This document shows, piece by piece, positions 1 to 7,795 of a stretch of 55,343 nucleotides of DNA; the stretch's first letter is position 1, and every line of letters starts with the position of its first letter. The position numbers and the translations under genes are program-made. The notes beneath the pieces were generated by a model, which saw nothing but the letters and a program-made list of their open reading frames with translations, had not been told where the DNA came from and did not search any database. This stretch comes from Yersinia thracica. Lineage in GTDB: Bacteria; Pseudomonadota; Gammaproteobacteria; Enterobacterales; Enterobacteriaceae. The stretch is taken from NCBI RefSeq assembly GCF_902170565.1, contig NZ_CABHXX010000100.1:1-55343 (forward strand). The letters run 5' to 3'.

Positions 1-2
1 AT

Positions 3-200
3 ATGACATCTAATTATTATCAAGTGAAAATTATTAATGTAAAAAAACTGCCTATCTTAGTGAATCTAGATGAAGTTCACGATAAGGATTTTTTGTTTTC
101 CTATAATAAAGAACCCTATGTATTTTTAAAAAAACAAAAAAATGGTGATTACACTATCTGCAAAGGTCAGAATAGGGGGCTAGTATGCGAAAAAAAATAA
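3..200 (+). CDS. Hypothetical 65-aa protein, possibly 5'-truncated by the window edge
   Basis: A small AT-rich open frame begins at an ATG two bases inside the window, so its true start may lie upstream. The product is hydrophilic and lysine-rich, with no signal peptide, membrane segment or motif that I recognise. Its last 16 bases overlap the next gene, which has a good ribosome binding site inside this frame; that arrangement suggests translational coupling and that both frames are real. The base composition is much more AT-rich than the core genes further right, which fits acquired DNA. No function can be assigned. Confidence 0.5.
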   Translation: MTSNYYQVKIINVKKLPILVNLDEVHDKDFLFSYNKEPYVFLKKQKNGDYTICKGQNRGLVCEKK

Positions 201-661
201 CGAAAACACTATGTCTTGGCGTTTTATTTGGTATTGGATTGGGATATGTGTTTGGGAGGTTTTATTCCTACTTTCATCCCATGAAAGATATAGAAGGCTA
301 CTGGGCAGTTAATCATGATTTTAATTATCTAACAGAAAATTATCATGTTTGTTCCAGAGTTAGTGTTATTGGAGGAGAAGTTAAATCATCTGCAGATGTA
401 TATGGTAATGATGGTTATGTAAAAGCAAGAAGAAATATTGCTTTTAATGTGGTAGATGTTAAGGAAAATATTTTTCTCGGTAATATATTATCTCTAACTA
501 TTATAGAGGATAAAGATCGTTATCTGGATGACCTTCTAAATACGCCTTATGAGGTAAGCCACCCTATTTTCTATCGACTGAACGAAGATATGATGTTGAT
601 AGAACAATCCGAGGGGCATCCTGTTAATAATTTACGTTTACTGACTCGTAGTGATATATAA
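185..661 (+). CDS. Hypothetical membrane-anchored protein, 158 aa
   Basis: The ATG at 185 is preceded by a purine-rich ribosome binding site (AGGGGG at about 174-179). The product has a basic N-terminus (MRKK) followed by one hydrophobic segment at about residues 8-24. This could be a membrane anchor or an uncleaved signal, so the remaining 130 residues would lie outside the inner membrane. No lipobox or catalytic motif is visible. It overlaps the preceding small gene by 16 bases and probably forms a two-gene unit with it. It is strongly AT-rich, like the rest of the first kilobase. I do not recognise the family; function unknown. Confidence 0.6.
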   Translation: MRKKITKTLCLGVLFGIGLGYVFGRFYSYFHPMKDIEGYWAVNHDFNYLTENYHVCSRVSVIGGEVKSSADVYGNDGYVKARRNIAFNVVDVKENIFLGNILSLTIIEDKDRYLDDLLNTPYEVSHPIFYRLNEDMMLIEQSEGHPVNNLRLLTRSDI

Positions 662-745
662 ATATATCTTTCTGCCTATTGAAATATATCTGTCATATTT
701 GATGAGTAATATTTCCATGTTAACCATAGCTAAGAGTGAAAATAA

Positions 746-1057
746 ATTTTTATCTGCATTGCGTTTTTTGTTAATAAACTGGTTCTGAAGGAAAGTTATC
801 AGCAGTTGCATCAGGGCTTAATGGAACTTGGACAGGGGTTGGCCAAGAATAATAATATTGATTTTTTCTTTAAAGCCCCTATCCAAGATTTTCAAAGTGA
901 TTTTACTGAAAAATATTATCGTTATTTGCAGGAAAGCGAAAATAACCGCATGGTAATGGATAGCCAATTACTCTCTTCATTATCCTCGACAAAGCAGGCC
1001 GTTATTATTGCTTTGGTTATTCTATTGTGTCTTGCATTCTCTGTCTGGTTTCTGTAA
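746..1057 (+). pseudogene. Remnant of a methyl-accepting chemotaxis protein (ligand-binding domain plus second membrane helix)
   Basis: The frame is open from 746; the only start-like codons are TTG at 806 and ATG at 821, and recognisable sequence begins upstream of both. The translation (LKESYQQLHQGLMELGQGL, then APIQDFQSDFTEKYYRYL) has the pattern of the C-terminal helix of the Tar/Tsr four-helix sensor domain, which in Tsr-type receptors reads PIQGFQ-x-FEKQY-x-AY. A hydrophobic helix (about residues 65-82 from the TTG) corresponds to receptor TM2 and is followed at once by a stop. The first membrane helix, the HAMP domain and the cytoplasmic signalling hairpin are all missing. It is therefore best read as a decayed internal piece of a receptor gene. 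Alternatively it is a small membrane protein derived from one. Confidence 0.65.
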
Positions 1058-1073
1058 CTCGTTTTTGTTTGCC

Positions 1074-1126
1074 AACCGCAGTACAACCTCCTCAAGATAT
1101 TAATAAGGAGGTTGCGGTTAGTTTTT
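1074..1126. terminator. Bidirectional intrinsic terminator between the receptor remnant and the DsbA-like gene
   Basis: The left arm AACCGCA...AACCTCCT pairs with the right arm AGGAGGTTGCGGTT, with a short bulge in the left arm. It is followed by GTTTTT on the + strand; the complementary strand also ends in an A/T-rich run. It lies between two convergent reading frames and overlaps the last base pairs of the gene on the minus strand. Confidence 0.6.
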
Positions 1127-1769
1127 AATGTGCCGCAATGCTTTTTAATAACTCACTCCAGCCAGACGGATTTCCATAATATTCATTTGCGGGCAGGGGC
1201 GTTATTTTTCCTTGTTCGTCTTCCAGTGAAAAAGTAGGGAAGCCGTGTCCATGTACTTTAGCCAGTAATGCGCGGCTTTCAGCAATATGCTGGCTGGATG
1301 TTGTTAAGGCGCTATTGTAGGCGTTTATAAATGAATCCCTATCTAGCCCAAGTTTCACTGCAAGTTCCGTTAACACGGGAGTATCTGCGATGCGGCGGCC
1401 TTCAACATAATGAGCGTGTTGGATGCGGTGCAACATTTCTGCACCCCGGCCGGCAAGTGACTCCGATGCCAAAATAGCGGCGATCGGCGGTGTGGAGTCC
1501 ATAATAGCTGAAGTATCCTTCAGTAAATTATTAAAGTAATCATCACCAAAAATTTGCCCGGTTAACTGTGCAATACGTTGGTCATGGGGCATGACATAGC
1601 TACGCCATTGGCTATCTATTTGGCGACGATTAGCTCCTGACATCATTCCACCACCGTGCAATACCAGAGTGAGCTTAGGAATATTTTGTGCAGCTTGTAC
1701 CAGTGGCGCGGCACCATAACACCAGCCACATAATGGATCAAAAATGTAATGTAACTTTGTACCGGCCAT
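1125..1769 (-). CDS. DsbA-family thioredoxin-fold oxidoreductase (FrnE/2-hydroxychromene isomerase-like)
   Basis: This 214-aa protein starts MAGTKLHYIF and has a CGWC active site at residues 14-17, placed directly after the first beta strand as in DsbA-type folds. A helical insertion and a cis-Pro-containing segment (GFPTF, about residues 176-180) complete the thioredoxin-fold signature. There is no signal peptide, so it should act in the cytoplasm, unlike DsbA itself. Known relatives are thiol oxidoreductases or isomerases, several linked to oxidative stress; the substrate here cannot be read from sequence. It lies 63 bp downstream of the MBL-fold gene on the same strand and is probably cotranscribed with it under the divergent LysR-type regulator. 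Confidence 0.8.
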   Translation of the reverse strand: MAGTKLHYIFDPLCGWCYGAAPLVQAAQNIPKLTLVLHGGGMMSGANRRQIDSQWRSYVMPHDQRIAQLTGQIFGDDYFNNLLKDTSAIMDSTPPIAAILASESLAGRGAEMLHRIQHAHYVEGRRIADTPVLTELAVKLGLDRDSFINAYNSALTTSSQHIAESRALLAKVHGHGFPTFSLEDEQGKITPLPANEYYGNPSGWSELLKSIAAH

Positions 1770-1832
1770 TGTGTTTTCCTAAAATTATATTTTCTGATGT
1801 GCTCATTCAGTGACAATTAATATTGATGGCTT

Positions 1833-2720
1833 TTATTGCGGCCATTTCATTTCGTTTTTAAGTACCTTGGCGCTTAATTCCAGGCTAGATTCATCTTTCA
1901 GCTCAGGGTAATGTTTTTTCATCGCTGCAATTAGTTCAGCTGAGTTTTTTGCTTTAGGAATTTCTGTGTTTAACGTCGTTAAATAACGTTGAGTAAAGGT
2001 CACTGATTCCAGTGTTTGTGGTGCGCTATCAAGATAATGCCCTGGAACCACGGTGACTGGTTTCAATGCTTTGATTTTTTCCAGTGTTGTCAGCCAGTTT
2101 TGGCGTGATTCAGCTGTTTGAGTATCAGCGACCCATAAATGAATATTACCCGAGACGGCAACACCACCAACGACTGCTTTTAATGATGGGATCCAGACAA
2201 ATGTTTTTTCTGGCGATGGCCCATCTAAGCCTTCAATATTAATTTCCTGTCCATCAATCGTAAAACTTTTGCCTTGCAGCTCTTGCGGGACAATGACACG
2301 GGTAGGGGCGTTTTCTTTCAAAATCGGACCCCAATAGGCCATTTTCCCATCTTTGGTGGCTTTAATTTCTTCAATGGTTTGCGGGGTTGCGATCACTTTA
2401 GCTTGTGGAAACGCCTTGGTAATCACATCCAGGCCGAAATAGAAGTCAGGATCTGCCTGGCTGATATAAATAGTGGTCAGTTTCTTACCGCTTTGCTGAA
2501 TTTTCTTCACCAGTGCTTCGGCATCATTGCGCTGAAATTGAGTATCAATGAGCACCACTTCAGTTTTACCGCTGATAATTTCAGACGATACCGGGAAGAT
2601 GCTTTTTTCGCCGGGGTTATAAACTTCCATTTTAAGCTGTTCAGCGGCATTCGCCGTTAATACAGCAGCGAAAGTTGTCAGGCCAGCAAAGGCTATTTGT
2701 AATAGAGTTTTATTTAACAT
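1833..2720 (-). CDS. Periplasmic metallo-beta-lactamase-fold protein with degenerate metal-binding motif
   Basis: A 295-aa protein with a signal peptide (basic start, hydrophobic core, cleavage probably after TANA at about residue 25). The MBL-fold layout is clear: a strand ending in VVLIDT, then the position of the metal motif, then VPGHY near residue 226. The canonical HxHxDH motif reads QADPDF (residues 88-93), so only the Asp remains, while YFG after it is retained. The His of PGH is also kept. Classical dinuclear zinc hydrolysis is therefore doubtful; a mononuclear, redox or binding role is possible. It is transcribed with the DsbA-like gene and divergently from the LysR regulator. Confidence 0.8.
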   Translation of the reverse strand: MLNKTLLQIAFAGLTTFAAVLTANAAEQLKMEVYNPGEKSIFPVSSEIISGKTEVVLIDTQFQRNDAEALVKKIQQSGKKLTTIYISQADPDFYFGLDVITKAFPQAKVIATPQTIEEIKATKDGKMAYWGPILKENAPTRVIVPQELQGKSFTIDGQEINIEGLDGPSPEKTFVWIPSLKAVVGGVAVSGNIHLWVADTQTAESRQNWLTTLEKIKALKPVTVVPGHYLDSAPQTLESVTFTQRYLTTLNTEIPKAKNSAELIAAMKKHYPELKDESSLELSAKVLKNEMKWPQ

Positions 2721-2763
2721 GTTCGTTTTCCTGGGAGTAACTGGGGTATGGGCTAGATAATAG

Positions 2764-2801
2764 ATTGCTTATATCGATAGAAAAACCCAATAATAAGCAA
2801 T
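2764..2801. promoter_or_regulatory. Inverted repeat in the MBL/LysR divergent intergenic region, probable operator
   Basis: ATTGCTTAT at 2764-2772 and ATAAGCAAT at 2793-2801 form a perfect 9-bp inverted repeat with a 20-bp spacer, and a further TTGCTTAA half-site follows near 2808. Divergently transcribed LysR-type regulators normally bind such a region and control both directions, so this is a reasonable operator for the regulator starting at 2828. Binding itself is inferred. Confidence 0.45.
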
Positions 2802-2827
2802 TGTTTGTTGCTTAAATCGAGCTAATT

Positions 2828-3724
2828 ATGGATAGGATTACCGCAGCAGAGGTATTTGTCGCCATTGTTGAGCGGGGCAGTATGATTGCCGCAGCCGAGG
2901 CTTTGGATATGTCGCGGGCCATGGTGACACGCTATTTGGCGCAGATGGAGCAATGGGCCGGAGCACGTTTATTGCACCGAACAACTCGAAAATTGAGTCT
3001 GACTCATGCAGGGGAGTCCACACTCACGCGTTGCCGACATATGCTTGAATTTGCTAAAGATATAAATTTAGTTGAGGGGCAAGAAAATGATGAACTGCGC
3101 GGTTTGTTGCGTATCAGTTGCTCTCAATCCCTAGGACAAAGTGCAGTGGCGATTGCTGTTACTGACTATTTACGTCGCCATCCTCAGGTCGCAGTGGATT
3201 TACAAATGGATAACCGAACTGTCAATTTGGTGGAGGAACGTATTGATTTGGCACTGCGTATTACCAATGATTTAGACCCCAATTTAATCGCTCGTCCGCT
3301 CTCCATCTGCCATTCGGTGGTTTGCGCTGCGCCGAGTTATTTATCTGCTAAAGGAACGCCGAAAACCCCACCTGATTTGGCGGTTCACAATTGCCTGACC
3401 TATTCCTATTTTGGTAAAAGTTTATGGCATTTTGATCAACAAGGGATTAAATCATCTGTTGCGGTTGGGGGGAATCTCAGTGCCAATGAATCAGTCGTTT
3501 TGCTCAGCGGAGCATTAGAAGGCGCCGGTATCACTTTGCAACCCAGCTACTCCGCCGCGCCTTATATTGCCCGTGGTGAACTAATAAGATTATTGCCAGA
3601 TTATCAGCCACAGGCGATGGGAATTTATGGAATCTATACCTCACGTCGGCAAATGCCAGCGACATTAAGGTCGATGTTGGACTTTCTAGTGGAGTGGTTT
3701 GCCACCCACCCCCTGCCTAATTGA
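2828..3724 (+). CDS. LysR-type transcriptional regulator
   Basis: A 298-aa protein with the N-terminal winged helix-turn-helix (MDRITAAEVFVAIVERGSM, with AAEALDMSRAMVTRYLAQME as the recognition region, residues 21-40), followed by a periplasmic-binding-like effector domain from about residue 90. It belongs to the large LysR family closest to DNA-binding regulators of stress or transport genes. It is divergent from the MBL/DsbA-like pair, which it most likely controls. The last three codons and the stop (CTG CCT AAT TGA) are provided by an intergenic repeat that is duplicated 120 bp downstream, so the C-terminus was probably remodelled by insertion of that repeat. The effector is unknown. Confidence 0.85.
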   Translation: MDRITAAEVFVAIVERGSMIAAAEALDMSRAMVTRYLAQMEQWAGARLLHRTTRKLSLTHAGESTLTRCRHMLEFAKDINLVEGQENDELRGLLRISCSQSLGQSAVAIAVTDYLRRHPQVAVDLQMDNRTVNLVEERIDLALRITNDLDPNLIARPLSICHSVVCAAPSYLSAKGTPKTPPDLAVHNCLTYSYFGKSLWHFDQQGIKSSVAVGGNLSANESVVLLSGALEGAGITLQPSYSAAPYIARGELIRLLPDYQPQAMGIYGIYTSRRQMPATLRSMLDFLVEWFATHPLPN

Positions 3725-3865
3725 AACCGCAGCGGTGTTAGCTGCATTCACTTACCCGAATCACTGACTTGAGTCAGCTCATCGGGATTCATTCATTTGC
3801 TGCCTTGCTGTGTCTTCAATTAGTTTGTGGGCCTGCCTAATTGAAGCCGCAGCGGTGTTAGCTGC
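3712..3865. repeat. ERIC-like palindromic element with a duplicated 34-bp arm
   Basis: A 34-bp sequence starting CCTGCCTAATTGAA occurs at 3712-3745 and again at 3832-3865 with one mismatch (position 3726 versus 3846), a period of 120 bp. Between them, ACCCGAATCACTGACTTGAG and GTCAGCTCATCGGGATTC form the central palindrome typical of ERIC elements, read in reverse. The outer ends CTAATTGAA (3717-3725) and TTCAATTAG (3815-3823) are perfect inverted repeats. The element thus looks like a 107-bp ERIC-family MITE plus an extra copy of its left arm. It overlaps the 3' end of the upstream LysR gene. Confidence 0.75.
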
Positions 3866-4236
3866 GCGGTTACATTCTCAAACATATTTTTATTGTTAGC
3901 GATGTGTCTAAATTATTATTTATTTCATTTGGTTATCGCTAAAAAAGAGAAATTATTACTTATCAGGCTAGTTATAACTCTGTTCATTACTGGTCATCAT
4001 TCCTCAACTCATGCTATTTCTATCTATGCCCGTCATGTTGAAATTGATTGGGCATTGCAAGTTGAGAAATTAAACAATTATAAATAATAGGGTTATTGCT
4101 GCATTATTCGGCAATTGGCCGCTTTCTTTTGCCTTTTTTCTACTTACTACTACATGTCGGTTAATTATGACTGGCAACTATTTGATCTGCCTGTGACCTA
4201 CGACGGGGAGATATTATCTGACTGGGAGCTTTGATT
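3866..4236 (+). other. AT-rich intergenic stretch with two doubtful small frames and a weak hairpin
   Basis: No convincing gene is visible. A TTG-initiated 64-codon frame at 3893-4087 has no ribosome binding site and a composition that looks non-coding. A hairpin (CGGCAATTGGCCG near 4109-4121, followed by T-rich sequence) may terminate upstream transcription. A 26-codon frame at 4154-4234 (MSVNYDWQLFDLP..., ending SDWEL) stops 2 bases before the MFS gene start; it could be a leader peptide or the C-terminal scrap of a lost gene. A GGGGAG tract at 4205-4210 and GGGAG near 4224-4228 could serve as the ribosome binding site of the MFS gene. Confidence 0.4.
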
Positions 4237-5397
4237 ATGCCTGTTGCGCTGTTGGCATTAGCACTGAGTGCTTTTGCTATTGGTACCACTGAATTTGTCA
4301 TTATGGGATTGTTACCGCAGGTAGCGGGTGATTTGCACATCTCGATTCCAACGGCAGGTTGGTTAATCAGTGGCTATGCGCTGGGGGTGGCTATCGGCGC
4401 ACCTATCATGGCGGTTTTGACGGCTAAATTACCGCGTAAAAAGACATTATTGTTATTAATGGTCATTTTTATCATTGGTAACCTGATGTGTGCTCTGGCA
4501 TACAGTTATGATTTCCTGATGTTAGCCAGGGTCATTACGGCGCTGAGCCACGGGGCCTTTTTTGGTATTGGCGCTGTGGTGGCGTCTAATCTGGTGGCCC
4601 CCAATAGACGGGCGTCTGCGGTGGCGCTGATGTTTACCGGCCTGACACTGGCGAATGTGTTGGGCGTCCCTTTGGGAACCGCTTTGGGGCAAGCTTTCGG
4701 TTGGCGCTCGACATTTTGGGTGGTCTCGGTCATCGGCTTATTCTCACTGGCAACACTTTATAGCAAGCTGCCTTCTTCGCAGGAGGAAGCGCCGACCGAG
4801 TTACGCAAAGAGATTGCGGCGCTGCGCGGTGGCGGTATCTGGTTATCTTTACTGATGACGGTCTTTTTTGCCGCGGCGATGTTCGCTCTCTTTACTTATA
4901 TCGCGCCAATTCTGACTGAAGTGACTCAGGTTTCTGAGCACGGAATCAGTTGGACATTGTTGTTGATGGGGGTGGGCCTGACATTGGGCAATATTGTTGG
5001 TGGACGGTTGGCTGATTGGCGATTATCTGTGAGCCTGACGATGACTTTCTTACTCATCGCGATATTATCTGCCCTCTTTAGTTGGACCAGCAACTCATTC
5101 CTGGCGGCGGAAGTGACGTTATTCTTGTGGTCAGCTGCGGCATTCTCAGCCGTGCCAGCGTTGCAAATTAACGTCGTCACTTATGGCAAAAAAGCCCCTA
5201 ACTTGGTATCAACCCTCAATATTGCAGCCTTTAATGTCGGTAATGCTTTAGGGGCGTGGGTCGGGGGAGTGGTGATCGCCAAAGGATTGGGATTGACGGC
5301 CGTCCCGCTGGCCGCCGCCGCACTCGCCGTTATTGGTTTGCTGCTGTGTCTGTTTACTTTTTCTCGGGCGCGCGCCAGTAAGGTCACTGCCGCTTAA
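4237..5397 (+). CDS. MFS exporter of the DHA1 family (YdhP/AraJ-like)
   Basis: The start is taken at the ATG at 4237, preceded by GGGAG; a TTG two codons upstream is also open. The 386-aa product has 12 hydrophobic segments and the DHA1 pattern: a first helix with GTTEFVIMGLLP (about residues 17-28), a loop 2-3 motif around AKLPRKKTL, and RVITALSHGAFFGIG in helix 4. It resembles E. coli YdhP and AraJ, drug/sugar efflux-type proton antiporters of the inner membrane; the true substrate is unknown. It ends 8 bp from the convergent lysR. Confidence 0.85.
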   Translation: MPVALLALALSAFAIGTTEFVIMGLLPQVAGDLHISIPTAGWLISGYALGVAIGAPIMAVLTAKLPRKKTLLLLMVIFIIGNLMCALAYSYDFLMLARVITALSHGAFFGIGAVVASNLVAPNRRASAVALMFTGLTLANVLGVPLGTALGQAFGWRSTFWVVSVIGLFSLATLYSKLPSSQEEAPTELRKEIAALRGGGIWLSLLMTVFFAAAMFALFTYIAPILTEVTQVSEHGISWTLLLMGVGLTLGNIVGGRLADWRLSVSLTMTFLLIAILSALFSWTSNSFLAAEVTLFLWSAAAFSAVPALQINVVTYGKKAPNLVSTLNIAAFNVGNALGAWVGGVVIAKGLGLTAVPLAAAALAVIGLLLCLFTFSRARASKVTAA

Positions 5398-5405
5398 TTA
5401 ACCGC

Positions 5406-6347
5406 TTAATACTGTTGGGCAATCACCGCGGCCAGACGTCGTTGGAAGGTGATTGCCTGCTGTTTTAGATGCTCGATAAAGGTATCCACCAGGGTTGATG
5501 ATGGGCGATGTATTGGTTGTATCAGGCTGATAGTAAAGGGAATTTCAACACTAAATGGCCGTATGCAAACGCCATCACCGGCTCCTTTGCCGATATAATC
5601 CAGCGCGGTTAATGGGTTAACAATGGAAACCCCCACGCCCTCCCGCACCATAGCGCAAACTGATGCTGCGCTGTGAGTTTCCAAAACTAACCGTCGATTA
5701 ATACCTTGTTCCGTAAAGAGATTGTCCAACAATTGGCGATAACTGTCGGTGACTGACAGGCTAATAAAATTCTCGCCCTGGAAATCTTGCGGTGTGAGAA
5801 CCATTTTTTCCCGCAACGGGTGATCCTTGGGTAACACACAAATTTCATTCACCGTCATCAGCGCATGGCGCACCGTGCCTGCTGGGGTCTGGGTATTTTC
5901 TGTCAGGCCGAGGTCGTGCCGCTGGGCTGAAAGCCATTCTTCTAATAAAGGCGATTCTTGCGGAATAACACTGAGGCTAACTTCCGGATAGCGGTCAATA
6001 AAGGGTTTGCACACCGCCGGTAGCAGTGACTGAGAAAATACCGGCAGGCAAGCAATAGAAAGTTGTGCATGCTGGAATTGGCGGATCCCCTCGGCGGCTT
6101 GTTTAATACGATCAAGCCCATAATAAGAGCGCTGAACCTCTTCAAATAAGCGCAAACCTTGCACTGTGGGATACAACCGCCCGCGCACCCGATCAAACAG
6201 CTTTAATTGGACTAATTGCTCAAAGCGAGCCAATTCACGGCTGACAGTCGGTTGTGATGTCTGGAGCAATAATGCGGCTTCAGTCAGATTGCCGGTGGTC
6301 ATAACAGCATGAAAAATTTCTATTTGTCGTAGGGAAATAGCGGGCAT
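5406..6347 (-). CDS. lysR: LysR, transcriptional activator of lysA
   Basis: A 313-aa LysR-type regulator; the start is taken at the ATG at 6347 (a GTG lies directly upstream). The N-terminal helix-turn-helix (MPAISLRQIEIFHAVMTTGN, then QTSQPTVSRELARFE) and the C-terminal effector domain are intact. Divergence from lysA across a 167-bp intergenic region is the classical E. coli arrangement, in which LysR with diaminopimelate activates lysA and represses itself. The identification rests on the family plus this context. The 3' end converges on the MFS gene. Confidence 0.9.
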   Translation of the reverse strand: MPAISLRQIEIFHAVMTTGNLTEAALLLQTSQPTVSRELARFEQLVQLKLFDRVRGRLYPTVQGLRLFEEVQRSYYGLDRIKQAAEGIRQFQHAQLSIACLPVFSQSLLPAVCKPFIDRYPEVSLSVIPQESPLLEEWLSAQRHDLGLTENTQTPAGTVRHALMTVNEICVLPKDHPLREKMVLTPQDFQGENFISLSVTDSYRQLLDNLFTEQGINRRLVLETHSAASVCAMVREGVGVSIVNPLTALDYIGKGAGDGVCIRPFSVEIPFTISLIQPIHRPSSTLVDTFIEHLKQQAITFQRRLAAVIAQQY

Positions 6348-6514
6348 CACAGCGCTCCGGCGGTGGTGTAAAAGTCATCTAATCCATATCATAAATGAAT
6401 AGACTAAGGGTAAATAGATATTTTCCTCACTAGCACTCTGTCGTTAATAATAAGTCATCCGCGAAATCCTTATTTTCGCCCCCGATATTGACCACCCATT
6501 ATTAGGACATACCT

Positions 6515-7777
6515 ATGCCGCGCGCACTTAACGACATTTCTACGGCACTGACTGCCCAAAATCTGATTGCTTTACCCGAGCGTTTTGGTTGCCCGGTCTG
6601 GGCCTATGATGGTGAGATTATTACGCAAAAAATCAATCAATTGCGTCATTTTGATGTCATTCGCTTTGCTCAGAAAGCCTGTTCAAATATTCATATTTTG
6701 CGGCTGATGCGTGAGCAAGGGGTCAAAGTTGACTCGGTATCACTGGGCGAGATAGAACGCGCATTACAGGCTGGTTTCCAGCCGGGACAAGAACCCGCTG
6801 AGATTGTTTTTACTGCGGATTTACTGGATCAGGCCACATTACTGCGGGTGACGGAATTAAACATTCCGGTGAATGCGGGTTCCATCGACATGCTCGACCA
6901 GTTGGGGCAACATGCGCCCGGCCACCCAGTCTGGCTGCGGGTCAATCCGGGTTTCGGCCATGGGCACAGTCAGAAAACCAATACCGGCGGTGAAAACAGT
7001 AAACACGGTATTTGGCATGAAGATTTGCTGCAAGCCATTGAGAAAATTCAGCAATATGGCTTAACGCTGGTGGGCATTCATATGCATATTGGCTCCGGTG
7101 TTGATTATCAGCATTTGGAACAAGTTTGTGATGCTATGGTGCAGCAGGTTATCGCGCTTGGGCAAGATATCAGCGCTATTTCGGCGGGTGGCGGGTTATC
7201 AATTCCCTATCAATTTGGTGATGATGAGATTGATACCGAGCATTATTATGGCTTATGGAATCGCGCTCGCGAGAAAATTGCCGCCCATTTGGGCCATGCT
7301 GTCAGTCTTGAAATTGAACCCGGCCGCTTCCTGGTGGCAGAGTCCGGTGTGCTAATCGCGCAAGTCCGGGCGGTGAAAAACATGGGCCGCCGACACTATG
7401 TTTTGGTGGATGCGGGCTTTAATGATTTGATGCGGCCAGCCATGTATGGCAGTTACCACCATATTTCGTTGCTACCTGCTGATGGGTGCCCACTGGCTGG
7501 CGAGCCACTGCTTGATACTGTGGTCGCAGGCCCGCTTTGCGAGTCTGGGGATGTGTTTACTCAAGAAGCCGGTGGTGGATTAGAAACCCGCGCATTGCCC
7601 GCCGCCAAAATTGGCGATTATTTGGTGTTCCATGATACCGGGGCTTATGGCGCGTCAATGTCTTCTAACTACAATAGCCGCCCATTATTACCAGAAGTTT
7701 TATTCGAACAGGGGCAGCCGCGTTTAATTCGCCGCCGCCAAACCATCGAAGAACTTATTGCATTAGAGCTGATTTAA
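6515..7777 (+). CDS. lysA: Diaminopimelate decarboxylase
   Basis: A 420-aa PLP enzyme that converts meso-2,6-diaminopimelate to L-lysine and CO2, the last step of lysine synthesis, in the cytoplasm. The fold type III alanine-racemase-like barrel is evident: the PLP lysine is K54 in RFAQKACSN, HMHIGSG (about residues 190-196) and EIEPGRFLVAESG form phosphate and substrate contacts, and GPLCESGD carries the catalytic Cys contributed across the dimer. The length equals that of E. coli LysA. It is divergent from lysR and convergent with galR, which ends 18 bp away. Confidence 0.96.
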   Translation: MPRALNDISTALTAQNLIALPERFGCPVWAYDGEIITQKINQLRHFDVIRFAQKACSNIHILRLMREQGVKVDSVSLGEIERALQAGFQPGQEPAEIVFTADLLDQATLLRVTELNIPVNAGSIDMLDQLGQHAPGHPVWLRVNPGFGHGHSQKTNTGGENSKHGIWHEDLLQAIEKIQQYGLTLVGIHMHIGSGVDYQHLEQVCDAMVQQVIALGQDISAISAGGGLSIPYQFGDDEIDTEHYYGLWNRAREKIAAHLGHAVSLEIEPGRFLVAESGVLIAQVRAVKNMGRRHYVLVDAGFNDLMRPAMYGSYHHISLLPADGCPLAGEPLLDTVVAGPLCESGDVFTQEAGGGLETRALPAAKIGDYLVFHDTGAYGASMSSNYNSRPLLPEVLFEQGQPRLIRRRQTIEELIALELI

Positions 7778-7795
7778 TCATAGTGACCCAATGCC

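Noticed and set aside
3712-3865. 34-bp direct repeats as attachment sites of an integrated element
   Set aside because: The 86 bp between the arms are ERIC-like palindrome, not an integrase-bearing island, so the repeats belong to the MITE itself.
3893-4087. 64-codon TTG frame downstream of the ERIC-like repeat
   Set aside because: No ribosome binding site, AT-rich random-looking protein; not annotated as a gene.
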